From Rhizophagus clarus (lineage: Eukaryota > Glomeromycota > Glomeromycetes > Glomerales > Glomeraceae): DNA of 64,000 nt. The notes under the pieces are model-generated. The model searched no databases, had not been told where the DNA came from, and saw only the letters and a list, made by a program, of their open reading frames with translations. Every line of letters begins with the position of its first letter. The stretch's first letter is position 1. The stretch covers positions 186,001 through 250,000 of the forward strand of contig BLAL01000357.1 in NCBI GenBank assembly GCA_015698045.1, written 5' to 3'. A program made the position numbers and the translations under genes. Below are positions 1 to 12,857 of the stretch, in pieces.

Positions 1-1333
1 GGTAACGCTGGTAAAGGAAAGTCTACCTTAGCAAATGTTTTAACTGGAATGAATGAATTTGAGGAAAACATAAATTTGATTAATGGAAATAATGAAGCGA
101 AAGTTAAGGAATTTGAACACAAAAGAATAACGTATCGAGTTATTGATACTGTAGGAATCGGAATTTCTATTCAATCAACAGAAGAAATATTAAGTAAATT
201 ATAAGATGTAGCTCATATTCTTAATGAGGGTTTAAATCAAATATTATTCCTGACAAATGGCCGTTTTAACAAGGAGGAAGGTAATGCTTTTGATTTACTG
301 AGAAATGCTATATTTGATGATTGTGTATCTTATTACACTACTATTGTCATCACTCATTTTCCTAAATTTCAAGAAAAAAAGATTTGCGAAGAGACGAGTC
401 AAATATTTAAAATGGAAATTAAAAAACTTTCAACTCCACTTGCTTCAACTGAGATCATTTACGTGGACAATCCACCAACAGATTATGGGAAAAATCAGCA
501 CTTTTACGAAAAGCATCTCGCGAAATATTATTAAACCACTTAAAAACTTGCCAAGAAGTTTACCAACCTAAACTGCTTAATAAATTTCATAAAATGGTTG
601 ATGAGTTCAATACAATTATTAAAGATACTGTTGAAGCAATTAAGGATATTGATTCTCATTTTATCAACAGCATTAACTATTTAGGAGAATTCATTCCTGA
701 ACGAAGAGTAATAGTCAAAGATATTGAAATGCGTATAGAAGAAGTAAAAAAATATATGGCAGATCGATTTCAAGATAGCGTTATAAATCATTCTGCTATG
801 TTGTTTGGTGAATGTTTAGCAATCTCGGGAATATGGTTTCCACTTCTCGCGGAGCCAGGTTTAGCCATGTCGATCGTTGGTTTGCTGGGTACTGCTTCCG
901 CTGATTATTTAGCGAAAACGAAGCATATAAATTATTTGAAAAGAACCTTGAGATGGATAAAGAAAAATGTGAAGAGGTAGAAAACTTACAAGAAATTTTG
1001 AGAAAATCTCTTGAAGAATTCAAAAACATCCGCCCTCGCTTCGTGACTTCAGAATACAGAAAACAGAATATCGATAGAAAAAAAATTGAAGTAATTGAAA
1101 ATATAATGGAACAAATTCTGGGAAAAGAAATTGAACCTGGTGTGAACCCGGGAAAAAACGATAAGGCTCATTCCACTGGTATTAAAATAGTAGGAGCTAC
1201 TATAGAAGGTGTTTGTAAACTTGTGCCTTCTCCTTTATCATTTTATTGCATGTATCGTGACCATAAGGAAACTAAAAACCGTGATTCTTTGAGAGATATG
1301 GAAACGATAATTGAAATTGTAGAGAAGGGTTAA
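1..1333 (+). pseudogene. AIG1/IMAP-like P-loop GTPase, 5'-partial and broken
   Basis: The sequence opens inside the G1 P-loop (GNAGKGKSTLANVL), followed by a DTVGIG G3 motif (about codon 49) and an ITHFPKF segment where this family carries G4. The N-terminus lies outside the window. The reading frame is broken three times: an in-frame TAA at 202-204, a shift near 505-512 (frame 1 to frame 3), and a shift near 930-950 (frame 3 to frame 2). The last frame ends at 1333. Downstream of the GTPase domain is a helical tail with a hydrophobic glycine-rich stretch (IVGLLGTASADYLAK) and then a charged coiled-coil-like segment. AIG1-like GTPases form a large family in Glomeromycotina and are thought to act at membranes or in defence. 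I infer a pseudogene; sequencing errors could explain single breaks but hardly all three. Confidence 0.8.
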
Positions 1334-3783
1334 AAGTTTTAAAAGAAAAACAACAACAACTAAATAATGTATATAAAACTATTAAGTTGTGTAGAGGAAA
1401 TTGCAAAATTACCATAAAATTAAATGGTACCAATTTGCGAAATAAATGCGGACGTTGAAATATAATGAATATATCAATAAATATTGTTTATTTTACGAAC
1501 ATTAATTGTGATATTATCCTTCAGCAAATTATTGCACAATAATAGCAAAACAAACAAGAAATAAATAATTTTGCATAATTTTGCTATACATTAACGTAAT
1601 GCATAATATATAACCAAAATGTTGTTTAAACGAAGAAATTCTCCACGAATGTCAAAATAAAACAATGATCGCCTCCCAAACTGCATAACATTTGTAACCT
1701 CCAAATCTAAGTGTAGGAATTTGACATTATTAGTTCCAGAATTAGTATGAAACATGATAGAAAAAACATTATTGCATGCCGGGAAAACTTTAAAACACAA
1801 ATACGAAAATTTTGATTTTGTTTCCTTTTAGTATAGCACAATGCAAAGTTGATAACAGATTACCAAGCTCCAGCCACTCTCCAGCCTTCCATATTCTTTT
1901 CACAGCTTATTTAAAATTCATTTAGTGACGGAAGTATTGATATGCTGTGTGATAATTCCGATGATTTACCATCGTATTTGCAAATATCCAATTGGACAAT
2001 TATTGAGTAACAGAGATAATCTCAATAATTCCTAAACGTTCTCTTACCAATTACCAAGTATAATTGTGTTTTGAACGAAAAGCATTACTGTTATAAAGCT
2101 AAATTATTAATACAAAAAGAGCAATTCTCTCAAAATCTTTAGAAGAATTTTGAGGAAGGTACACCGGAGACGGAAGAAACAGAATAAAATATGAAGAAAA
2201 AGACCAAAATGAAAAAGTTTCAATAGAATTGGTTATTTGCCTAATTTCTAAAGGAGTAATCCTCTCTTTATCACATGGTATGTTTTTTTATTAGTTTTGT
2301 AATTTATACGATTTAAAAACGAATAACTTATTTGAAATTAAATAGTCGCAAAGTACTAGACTACTAGTAGATCGTATTTTAATACGAATCAGAAAATAAT
2401 AAAACACATTAATTGATGTCTCTCAAAAAGATACATTTAAGTAACTACGATAAAATACGAGGAGGAGAAATAACTGATTCTGCAAGGTAAATTAATGAAT
2501 TTTGGATTTACAGTATTTAAATATTTTGTATAATTATATATATATATTTTTGTTTTACAAAAACAGAGAGGCGTGATGTTTTTTTGACTAGCTTCGCTCA
2601 TCAAATTAACTTAATTATCAGAGGAACCTCCTAGCCCGGTAGATACATCTGAAAATGCCATTCGTATGATTATATGCCTCAACAAATTAAGTTTACATTA
2701 TGCTAAATTATATAGTACTTCTTCTTTCGTCGTTACTTGTTGGTATTCTAATTACTAAGCAAGAGTTGCTTTAAAAAAAATTAAAATGGGTTTAAAAGGC
2801 TTAGATAACGAAATTGACTTTCTTTTGCGATTTTTAGATGTTTGTATTAAAATATACCCTGATGGAATTTAACGTTACAATGAAGAAATTGAAACAAAAA
2901 TAACAGTTTTTTACTTGATGTAAAACTATTGATAATGAAGTTTAATGAAGAGAAATTAGACAATTAGAAAAACTTTTATTTTCTCTTACGAGGCAATTAA
3001 CAAATTACAAGTAGAAATTTACACCTCAATAGTTTGTTTATTTTCCATATAGTTTATGTAAAACGATAAACAATAAATTTCTTTACAAATCTATTAAATA
3101 CTATTGTAGTAAAAAAAGAGAACCATTTATATTACAATACAAAACGAGTCGGAAGAAACTAAAATCTAACATATATTATTACAATAACAGCGTTACCAAT
3201 CAGTCACGATTATATAATCCACAAAGGAGATTCTGTACTGCATTCATTCTTTATAAATAAATATCGAATAATAGCTTTATGAGAAGTTTCAAATTAATTT
3301 GATACAGAGGAAAAAATCGTCTCGTTGACGTTGTGTCAAGTATTACTGTATTTAAGCCTGCCTAAAATAAAAAGAATTCAAGATGCGTAAATAAATAAAC
3401 GTTTAAAATCGCTATAAACGATAATTTTGATTCTCATTTTGCTCACTTTATCAACTATCAATATTGCTGCTTTTCTCTCTTAATTATTTTTATTGATGTT
3501 ATATAATCTGCTAATACTTCTACTATAATAAAATGTTACATTTGGTTTAATAGATAAATTGTCATCATCTGTCGTAAGTGTTATAATCTTACCGGATATA
3601 TCAAACTCCTCCAATATTTACCTAACACTAAAATATGAAATATCCACTACTTGGAAGAAAATAAAAAATTTAAGACAAATTCAAAAATATTTGAGGAATT
3701 ATTTTTTAAGGTATTTTGTTTGATTTGAATGTTGAAGATAATTAAGCATAAAACCAAAAACCAAAATAAAATCGTAAATTACT
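1334..3783. other. gene-poor AT-rich stretch
   Basis: No convincing gene. Short coding-like scraps occur (for example around 2100-2260 and 2770-2990, lysine/glutamate-rich with several stops), which may be relics of the same GTPase or another expanded family, but I cannot assign them. Confidence 0.4.
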
Positions 3784-4044
3784 TTAGTATAATCTTATAA
3801 CGTAATCATTCACTCTTTCCGAATGATAGCCACAAGCCACCACTGGTAGAGACTCTTCAGTTAAGTTACTCAGTAGCTCCGGCTCAGCTAACATTAGCAA
3901 TGCCTTATTCCAACACTCTAGCAGCCTAGCTGTCATCGAAGAGGAATGGCCCATTCCTCTGCTAACTAATTTCTGCCTGTGACCAATAAATAATGAATCA
4001 GAATGATAATTTTCACAGCTTTTTATCAAAATAAATTTTGTCAT
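3784..4044 (-). CDS. unassigned short open frame, 86 codons
   Basis: The minus-strand frame begins MTKFILIKSCENYHS and contains a less AT-biased segment (RGMGHSSSMTARLLECWNKALL, split here as RGMGHSSSMTARLL and ECWNKALL), ending at VNDYVIRLY. Its base composition stands out from the flanks and the residue composition looks protein-like rather than low-complexity, so it may be an exon or a relic of a larger gene. I see no domain and no partner exon. No function is proposed. Confidence 0.25.
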   Translation of the reverse strand: MTKFILIKSCENYHSDSLFIGHRQKLVSRGMGHSSSMTARLLECWNKALLMLAEPELLSNLTEESLPVVACGYHSERVNDYVIRLY

Positions 4045-6673
4045 TGTCGTACCTGATTATAATAAAATTCCTTAATATATTTGCTCTTCTTACGTGTCAA
4101 GTTTCTATAATACCTTTGACAATCTAGAAATTTCAAATCTAGTTGAATCGCTAGTTCTTCATCGATCTTCCTGTCTTATAATTTCTTATAACTATTCTTC
4201 TCCACTTCTATCGTCAAGTAAGATTCAAAAAAAAAAAAATTCGTTTCTTGATCATTTTAGTGGAGTTTGAATTTTTGAATTATCAGAGGTAAATTTTAAT
4301 AATAAATTTTCAGCAACCTTCAAATATTGGTATTAGATTTCATCATTAATGACGTGTTGAAGCCTGCTACCAAAAATAATGCTTGTAAATTCACAATTTT
4401 GTTATAATATCTATAATTAGCAATAGGTTGGGAAATGTCGCGATAAAGGAGAAGTCGGTGATCTAAATACTAATCATTTGCTTACCGTTAAATTGATGTT
4501 TTAGTTCATACTGCCACAATTCCTAGACTTTAGTAAAACTTAATTAATTTCTTAGAATTGCAATCAAAGTAGGCATTTAATTTCAGGAAAGAATTCTTAC
4601 CAAAAAATAACCTTTAGTTAAGAAAAGAATTAAAAAAAAAAGAAATTAATATTTAATATTATCTGCATAAAAAGTAAAATACGATATATGCTAATTTCAG
4701 GACGTTTAACAAAGCTTGACTTTCTCACTCCAATATAATAGCTGGATTCTTTCTATCACTAAATAATATATGAACAATTTTGTAATTAATCCTTTACACA
4801 GGAATATTTTACCTTTTAAAGTAATATATCATAAAAAACAAGTAAATTAAAGATCACTTACAATGCTTAAAGGATGTCGCTCAATTACCTTTCTTCTATA
4901 CTCAAAAATTAAAAAATGAATATTATTATTAAAAAACAATATCGTTACATATTATGAGACAATTTACAAACCTTTTCTCCTACAGTGAATTCAGTTTATC
5001 CAGATCATATATAAGACTGTAACGATGACGCATCCTAATTAAGCGTTCAAACAATACATGAATTCTACGTTTGTCCTGCGCTTTTACTCAGGTTGTTTAC
5101 TAGTGGGTAGTATTTCATCGTATTTTGTGTCTAAATATCAACTTAGACGTCCATAGGCTAAATTTTAATCTTTAATCATTTCCTGTAATAAATTTTTTAT
5201 ATTAATATTATTAATATTAAACATTTTCTAAATAAATTACAACCAATTACAAATACCATTTCTTCATCATTTTAGGATCATTATTAATTTTACTTATTTT
5301 GTTCTTCAAGACCAGCTTTGTGTTACTCCTGACCCTTGGTTATATAATCCTTGGTTATATAATCCTATTACGTTAGTTACTGTATCTTGACTTTTTTGGA
5401 TATTAATAAACTAACAATTAATAATAGACTAACACAAACAGCCACCTGCATCGTCTGCATCCAATCAATTTTAGACTAAAACGAATAAATAATAAATTAG
5501 TTAATAAAAAAATAAAGAAAAGAAATAATTGAACAAAAGGCTGATTGAATCATATTTACCTTGAAATATACATTGTTAAACACACCGGATAGTAATCAGA
5601 TCTCAACCTTGAGTAAGGTATTAATAACGACTTTTATTAGATGATCTAACATTCCTGATAAATAGCATAATAGCATATTGAGCGATTCAATTTCAATGGT
5701 TTTTTTTTTTTGCAATCTTGCGAGTATTTTATCTCCTATATTTGATGAACTATAATTCAAACAATCATTGAATTAATATGTTGCAAGTTTGAAATACTCA
5801 AAAAAAAAAAAAAAGAAAATAAAAAAAAAAAATATATTTTTTTTCTTTAATTACAATTATAATATCGTGCATAGATTTAATCAAATCTCGAAAAATCATC
5901 TGATTCTCCTTGCAGATTATTCGACTTTAAATAGAAGTTAGAACAATATGAACCAACATCATCTATAAAAATATTCAAATAGAACGTAAACATTGAATTA
6001 TGAAATTACGTATACTGTATAAAGAAAAAAAATCACGTCTAAATAAATTAATTCAAATAATGCTTACCAAGATTAACCAAATTTTCAAAGGTTTTTAAAG
6101 ACTAGTTCGTGAACCAAAGTCGCAACCAACTTATAATTATTAATGTATTAAAAAAGTATGTATGTATTCGAAAAATTATTTGGAAATTAAATTAAATTAT
6201 TTATTTATAATTTTCAACATTTCTTTGGAAATTGGAAATAGAACATTCTGGCTTAATACAAATATTTTGATATAATTAAATTTTGAAACGTGAATTAAGA
6301 ATAGTTACTTTGTATACCTCGTAACAATTTTATGAAGATATTTAACATTTCAAGGAATACTTGAAAAAGAGTTTAAAATACCGATACCTCTTTTCGGTTG
6401 CTTTAGCAAGAACTACGTTAAAGTAGTTTAAATAATGTCTCACCTAAGTTAAAGTCGTCGAATAACGAAAGAGTTTATTCAAACAACTAAATAAATAGAT
6501 GAAAACAATTGATCGACGTAACCCATTTTCTGTTTTGGGCCATTAATGAACATAGGAACGGGCGCAGTATCTTCCACTTATTAATAATAAATCATTCATT
6601 CCCGCTTATTATAATGGTAAGGTTACATTAATAAATGTAAATAAACCTTGACGAATCATGTTCAATTGTCGAC
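4045..6673. other. no gene seen
   Basis: AT-rich sequence with homopolymer runs (for example 5699-5713 and 5800-5842) and no frame that looks coding on either strand. Confidence 0.5.
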
Positions 6674-6979
6674 ATGTTATCAAGAAATTCATGTCGTAAA
6701 CTAACATTTTGTAACTATGAAAAAGTATACGTGAAACCGCTTCTAGTTCCAGAGATAAGGATTCGTAGGGATTGGCAAAAATTCGTTTTATTTGATACAG
6801 ATTGCTTCGATATTTCCACTCATTACAATGAAGACGAGTTCAGGAATTTCCTGCATTATTTAATAAGATATTTATTAAACAGACGGTCGATGAAGAAATT
6901 GTTTTATGTATTTCAGGGGTCTCTTATAGTTGAAGTCATGACTAATATAAAGTTGAATCGGTCCGTTCTCAGTCCATGA
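6674..6979 (+). CDS. unassigned open frame, 101 codons
   Basis: Starts at ATG 6674 and reads to a TGA at 6979. The protein is basic with a mixed, non-repetitive composition (segments such as PEIRIRRDWQKFVLFDTDC and DEFRNFLHYLIRYLL). No signal peptide, membrane span or recognised motif is evident. A TATTTCAG before GGGTCT near 6912 resembles a splice acceptor, so part of the frame could be intronic. It may be a short gene or a fragment; I do not recognise it. Confidence 0.3.
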   Translation: MLSRNSCRKLTFCNYEKVYVKPLLVPEIRIRRDWQKFVLFDTDCFDISTHYNEDEFRNFLHYLIRYLLNRRSMKKLFYVFQGSLIVEVMTNIKLNRSVLSP

Positions 6980-9047
6980 TTTAATCTCTTTTGATACTAT
7001 AAATTATTGAGCTTTGTGACATTGATTGAATCTTACAAATGATTACTTTTTCATAAAAAATAAAATAAAATAAAATAAATAAAATTTTAGAAAATATTCG
7101 AAATCATGCTTTTCATTAAAATCCAAAGGCGATGAACAAATTATCTAATCAAGTATCAAGTAAAAAGATATTTATTGACTGTATCAATATATGCCAATAT
7201 AATAGAGTCTTTTAATTAAAATCGTTTATATTCAATCGTGTAACACCTACTATATCAATACTATCCTACACCGTATGAAAAATATTATCTGCTAGTTTAT
7301 TTATTTATTTTATTTATTTTATTTTATTTTATTTTATTTTTTTTTTTTGATAGATTGTAAAAGAACAAATAATTATAAGCGAAAAACCTTATTTTATCGG
7401 TAAAAAGCCTAAATATGCACCAGACGATTTCTTTCTTGAATCTCGCTGTGGTATTTAAAGAATTAAATATTTATATTGTCATTATTATATGTAAATAAAA
7501 TACAGAATTGAGTATATATATTTGATCCCCTACGAAAAACGTACTTTCTTAGGTTATACCAATCATCACAATATGCCTTTACACCGTCACAATTCAAACA
7601 CGAAAAAAATCACGCTGAAGTGCTGATGATGTTTTGCTAAAAATCATTTCTCTTAAACTTTTTAAACCTTCAAATTCCTGGCGGAATCATCTAATGATTA
7701 TGGAAACATGACCTCTTAAATTTGCAAGTACTGTGGCTTGCGTTATACTAAAAGTAGGATTATGATAAAATATATGCCGGCGAATTTATATTGAAAACTT
7801 CATGTAGCTCATTCCGTTAATATCTTATGCATTAGATCTTATCTAATAAACGAGTTGATAAAAAAAAAAAGACCGAACACTTCTTCAGGTATTAATAATA
7901 TAATAACAATTCTTGTTCTAGACAAGAGGCCGGGATAATGGTAAATGAAGAACATAATGAATTAATTGTCGCAGGATAAACGACACTTAGAAGTACAGAA
8001 CCGATCTATGTATATTTGCTGCAAGCCTGCAATTGTTACCTATGATGATATTGTTTCAGGTTATTTAGTTAATTAATTATTCAAATCTTCTTTTGTCAGA
8101 TTTATGATACGATTTCTGATTTTTTTCAGGAACGATCTCTATTATTTTCGATATTCTAGATTCTGCAGTTCAGCCACACACAATTGATCGTATAACATAA
8201 GTAGATTTATTTTGTTTTTTTTACTGTGCTCTTTTACGTTAAACTGAACGTTTTTTTTAGATCTGCATATACATATGACGTCATTGCAATCCGAAAAGGT
8301 TTAGTGTGGGAATATTTTTATTATTATAAATATCGAGCCTTGTTTTTTCCATTACATTACCCTTAAACCATCAAAACAAAATATGCTTTGGGATTAATCA
8401 GAATTATATAATGTGCCGAACCATTAATATTTTAAATAGATATGGATTTTATAACTTCTTTCTAATGTCTTTCCTTAAAAGTAACGCATCTTTTATGAGG
8501 AAGCTCTTATGCTAAAAGTGCAGTAAAACTAGTAAAATTTTATCTTATGGAAACACAAATCCAAGGTTGACTTACCAACAGTAGTTTAGTTGGTAAAAAA
8601 GTAGTTTAATGATGGCAATTTCAAGAATTTAGGTAAAGTCTTTTAAAGTTTCCTGTGTTGTGTTCCATTTTTATTTTTTTGTTTCTTGATTTCGTAATTG
8701 CTGCGATGGTATATGTACAAAATGTGACATTGATTCAATCTTAAGACTATCGGCCATGTCAGGCGTCTTTATGTATGTAAATAGATTCCAATATAAAAAA
8801 ATAATTTTTTGTAACTCTTAAATCCAAATAGTAATTCTGAAAGAATTATGTAGATAATGCTTTAAAGTTTACGGAAAACGTGGAAATAAAAGGATCAGAA
8901 GTCACAAGCTCTTAGCTTAATAGATTTGCCCTGAAATTATTCACAGGTTTTTATCTTATTTATATCTATACTACGTAAACAATTGTAAAAGTTCCTTTTT
9001 TTTGTAATAATCATTGTTATTTCTTGAAGATCATGTTGAAAGGCGGG
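6980..9047. other. no gene seen; opposed AAAAT/ATTTT microsatellites
   Basis: Contains an (AAAAT)n-like run at about 7062-7085 and an (ATTTT)n-like run at about 7300-7350, which are complementary and could pair as a hairpin about 240 bp apart. Otherwise AT-rich with no coding frame I can support. Confidence 0.4.
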
Positions 9048-10500
9048 GATCAAAGGTTCCAAAGAATTAGTTGAAGTTATGCTTCACTCTATAAGTTTTA
9101 CATAATATGATCTCAAATCGGGTAGCAATACCCGATGAATTAAGCATATCGATAAGCGGAGGAAAAGAAAATAACAATGATTTCCCTAATAACTGCGAGT
9201 GAAGAGGGGCAAGCTTAAATTTTAATTCTGTCAGGTTCCATCTGTAAAGAGCCAAGGATGAATTAGAAAAATCAAGCTATCATAACACTTGCTGATAAAC
9301 AAGATATTCGTACTCCTTGGCGTTTGACAAATCCGGATACAGTCGAGGAAGTTACTCATGGAATTCGGATAAAATTATAAATTTGTTATTAGGAAACTTG
9401 AGTACAATGGACATACTGAAAAGGCAAGAATCAAAGGTTCCGAAGAATTAGTTGAAGTTATGCTTCACTTTATAAGTTTTCATAATGTGATCTTAAATCG
9501 AGTAGGAATAACCGATTAACCCAAGCATATCAATAAGCGGAGAAAAAGAAAATAACAATGATTTCCCTAATAACTGCGAGTGAAGAGGGACAAGCTCATA
9601 ATTTAATTCTTTCAGGTTCCACCTGCAAAGAGCCAAGGATGAATTAGAAAATCAAGCTATCATAATACTTGCTGATAAACAAGGTATTCGTATCTCCTTA
9701 GCATTTAACAAATCCGGACACAACACAATCGAGGAAGGCACTCATGGAATTCGGATAAAAATTATGAATATGAATCTTGAGTACAATGGACATACTGAAA
9801 AAGTGAGGATCAAAGGTTCCAAAGAATTAGTTGAAGTTATGCTTCATTTTATAAGTTTTCATAATTTGATCTCAACTCGGGTAGGAATAACCGATTAACC
9901 TAAGCATATCATTAAGCAGAGGAAAAGAAAATAACAATGATTTCCCTAGTAATGCGAGTGAAGAGGGACAAGCTCATAATTTAATTCTTTCAGGTTCCAC
10001 CTGCAAAGAGCCAAGGATGAATTAGAAAATCAAGCTATCATAACACTTGCTGATAACAAGGTATTCGTATCTCCTTAGCATTTAACAAATCTGGACACAA
10101 CACAATCGAGGAAGGCACTCATGGAATTCGGATAAAAATTATGAATATGAATCTTGAGTACAATGGACATACTGAAAAAGTGAGGATCTAAGGTTCCGAA
10201 GAATTAGTTGAAGTTATGCTTCATTTTATAAGTTTTCATAATGTGATCTCAACTCGGGTAGGAATAACCGATTAACCTAAGCATATCAATAAGCAGAGGA
10301 AAAGAAAATAACTATGACTTCCCTAGTAATGCGAGTGAAGAGGGACAAACTCAAATTTTAATTCTGTCAAGTTCCACCTGCAAAGAGCCAAGGATGAATT
10401 AGAAAAATCAAGCTATCATAACACCTGCTGATAAACAAGGTATTCGTATCTCCTTGGCGTTTAACAAATCCGGAAACAATCGAGAAAGGCAATCATGCTC
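9048..10500 (+). repeat. tandem array of four ~378-bp decayed coding-like units
   Basis: Four copies start near 9048, 9429, 9808 and 10185 with GGTTCC(A/G)AAGAATTAGTTGAAG. Read on the plus strand, each copy gives the same peptide-like text: RFHLQRAKDELENQAIITL, ADKQGIRISLAFNKSG, IEEGTHGIRIKIMN, LEYNGHTEKVRIKGSKELVE and VEVMLHFISFHN. Within and between copies it is interrupted by in-frame stops (for example at the GATTAA and GAGTGA sites). The frame stays constant across the unit boundary in the third copy. It looks like an internally duplicated gene segment that has lost coding capacity. The family is not recognised. Confidence 0.7.
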
Positions 10501-11940
10501 TTGGGAAACTTGATACCGTGTTTGTAAACTCTAAATCCAATTGAATTAAAATAAATATTAACTTTTGATACGGCATAAATTAATATAAGGTTGGTAATAT
10601 AGCAGATTTATTATTTTTTGAATTTTTCTAACCATATTCCTCTTAAACAGTTTTTCAAGAATAGAGAACCTTGGAACTCTCTTCATTGAAGAAACCGTTT
10701 TAAATATTAATAATTTACGAAGTAAGTTATTTTGGATTATTAATCAATTGCAATCAAGCGCACTCTCACACCAATTAAAACAGAACTAGGCTTGAAATGA
10801 ACACAAGACATTCCTTTCCAGTGTCTCACCACAGGTGGGCTTGATTCCAGGCCTAAGTATTTATATTTGTATTTACAATTCTATTTAGTCATTCGCTTAA
10901 TGATTTATTTAATTATTATTTAGCTTTTTTTTTATTTGAATAAATTCATTCCAGATTCGTGCTGAATTTATAACATACAATCCGGGATTAAGCCTTTTTG
11001 ATTAACAAAAAAAATATTTCGAAATAGCTGATTTATGGTAAGATAATTTCAAATGTGATTTTCTCTATGCGTCCGATTTCAAAACTAGTAATAAGAATTT
11101 GATAATTTACAAGAATCCCTAATTTCCCGAGCGAAAATGGACTTTGAGAATTACTTGAAATGGTAGAAGCTGTTAAAACACGTGAAATGCGATACATTAG
11201 GCAAATCGAAAATAAGTTCAACATTAGGAAAAATAATTAAATTAAAATAGAAAGAATAGAAGAAATACGGGTAACAACACAAATAATAAGTTTCACGATA
11301 CACGCATCGCAACCAGATATGCATCTTCACACACTTTATTTGAAGCATGTTCGGCGTAACGACGAAGACTAAAAGAATTGGTCCTATTCCTCTTCAGATG
11401 TTACAAAGCCAAAGATTCACGTCCAGTTATTACTTGATTACCCTTATTAGTCTCCTAATATCAGTCTCTTAATGAATCAGCAAAAAAAAAATGGAATCAC
11501 CATCTCCTAAATGCAATTAGCTAAATTGTTAATGTGCATATAACTCTGTTTAAATTATTTTATGTTTTCCTGATATAATGAAGTATATGTAAGAATCTAT
11601 TCAATTGTTAATGATTTTATATTTATTAATTTATTTATTATTCATTTTCTTTTTTAAAAAGGCAGAATGCAATGAAATTTCTCGAAGAATGGATTGATTG
11701 ACAGATTTATAAATGAAATTTTTTAATAAAAATATAATTAATGGAACAAACTGGATTTATAATGTAAATAAATTATAATTATATCCTTAAATTCATTTTT
11801 TTAAAAAAAAAAAAAAAATTTAATGACTTTTCTTTTATTTGGTTTACTTGGTTAGAATCTATACACCTTTTGCAAATAGAGAAAAGGGAAGTATCTAATA
11901 TTATTTTATTAATATGGGCTTACTTTTCAAGAGAATTTAG
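10501..11940. other. no gene seen
   Basis: AT-rich. A sequence at 11762-11791 recurs as a direct repeat at 12821-12850 (see separate entry). No coding frame is supported. Confidence 0.4.
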
Positions 11941-12850
11941 CATGCTCCTCAATATGGTTTTCTAATAAATGAAGAAAACAACAACAACGAATCAGAGTTG
12001 GAGGAACAGATCCAGCAACTCCAACACGTGCCAAATCTAGAACTGACATCTGAAGTAACTACGACTAAAAAGGAGGTGGAAGTAATGGAGTTTGTGCGAG
12101 AGTTTGATAATGAACAGTTCAAGGAGTCGGTGTCAGTAAGGGATCAATTAGAATAAAAGGGTCGTAGGTGGGGTTAGATCGCTGTTTTCTTTCATTAGAT
12201 TACTGAATCTTTTGTTGTGGTACTATTCGATTGGGAATCTTGAGAATCAATATATTTTCTTCTTTAGATTTGTCGAAGAACTAATGTCATATCGTCGATT
12301 TATTTTGCGGCCAAATTTGCCCGCGATTTTACTTAATCAATTGAAGTTACTTTCTGTTTCTGTATATTATTATTGTTATTACGAAAAGGCTCGGTTGGAG
12401 AAGGAAAGGGTAAAGTGGACGAGCTGGAGTTGCGATTCAGAGGCTCAATTAGATAAGTTGGGAGTAAATGTGTGGTCATTAGAGGAGGGGGGGAATTCAA
12501 AGATGGAGTAATTTGTATATAAAAGTGCATCTAAGTGACTTATTCTTTTTATAAAGAAAAAAAATTTTTCAAGTAAGGAATTCGTATAGTTACTATAGTT
12601 ATAAACTATAAATTCCGAGATAATTATGAAGTTTTCCCGCTTCTTATTTATACTGGAATTTGAGGATAACTACTATAGTTATTTTTGCTGGGTATGGATT
12701 TGAAGGAATTCCCATGTTCTAAAGAACCGCTATAGTTTTCAAAATTATTTATTTTGTATTTGAGGAATAAATCTATATACTATAGTTATTACCACTTGGT
12801 CGAAAATTATTTGTTTTATGATGTAAATAAATTATAATTATATCCTTAAA
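11762..12850. repeat. 30-bp-plus direct repeats 1059 bp apart
   Basis: ATGTAAATAAATTATAATTA and the following ATATCCTTAAAT at 11762 recur at 12821 with the same order. Both are followed by an A/T homopolymer and then CTTTTCTTT. The repeats bracket the coding-like patches at 11944-12511. They could mark a small inserted element or a local duplication; no terminal motifs distinguish these. Confidence 0.5.
11944..12157 (+). pseudogene. possible gene fragment, coiled-coil-like, unassigned
   Basis: A frame around 11960-12156 reads NEENNNNESELEEQIQQLQ, then a Thr/Glu-rich stretch (LELTSEVTTTKKEVEVMEF) and EFDNEQFKESVSVRDQLE, ending in TAA. It has no start codon of its own and an upstream stop. Base composition is clearly richer in G and C than the surroundings. 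This suggests an exon remnant, perhaps from a mobile element. A second protein-like patch lies at about 12380-12510 in another frame. No family assignment. Confidence 0.3.
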
Positions 12851-12857
12851 TGCTTTT

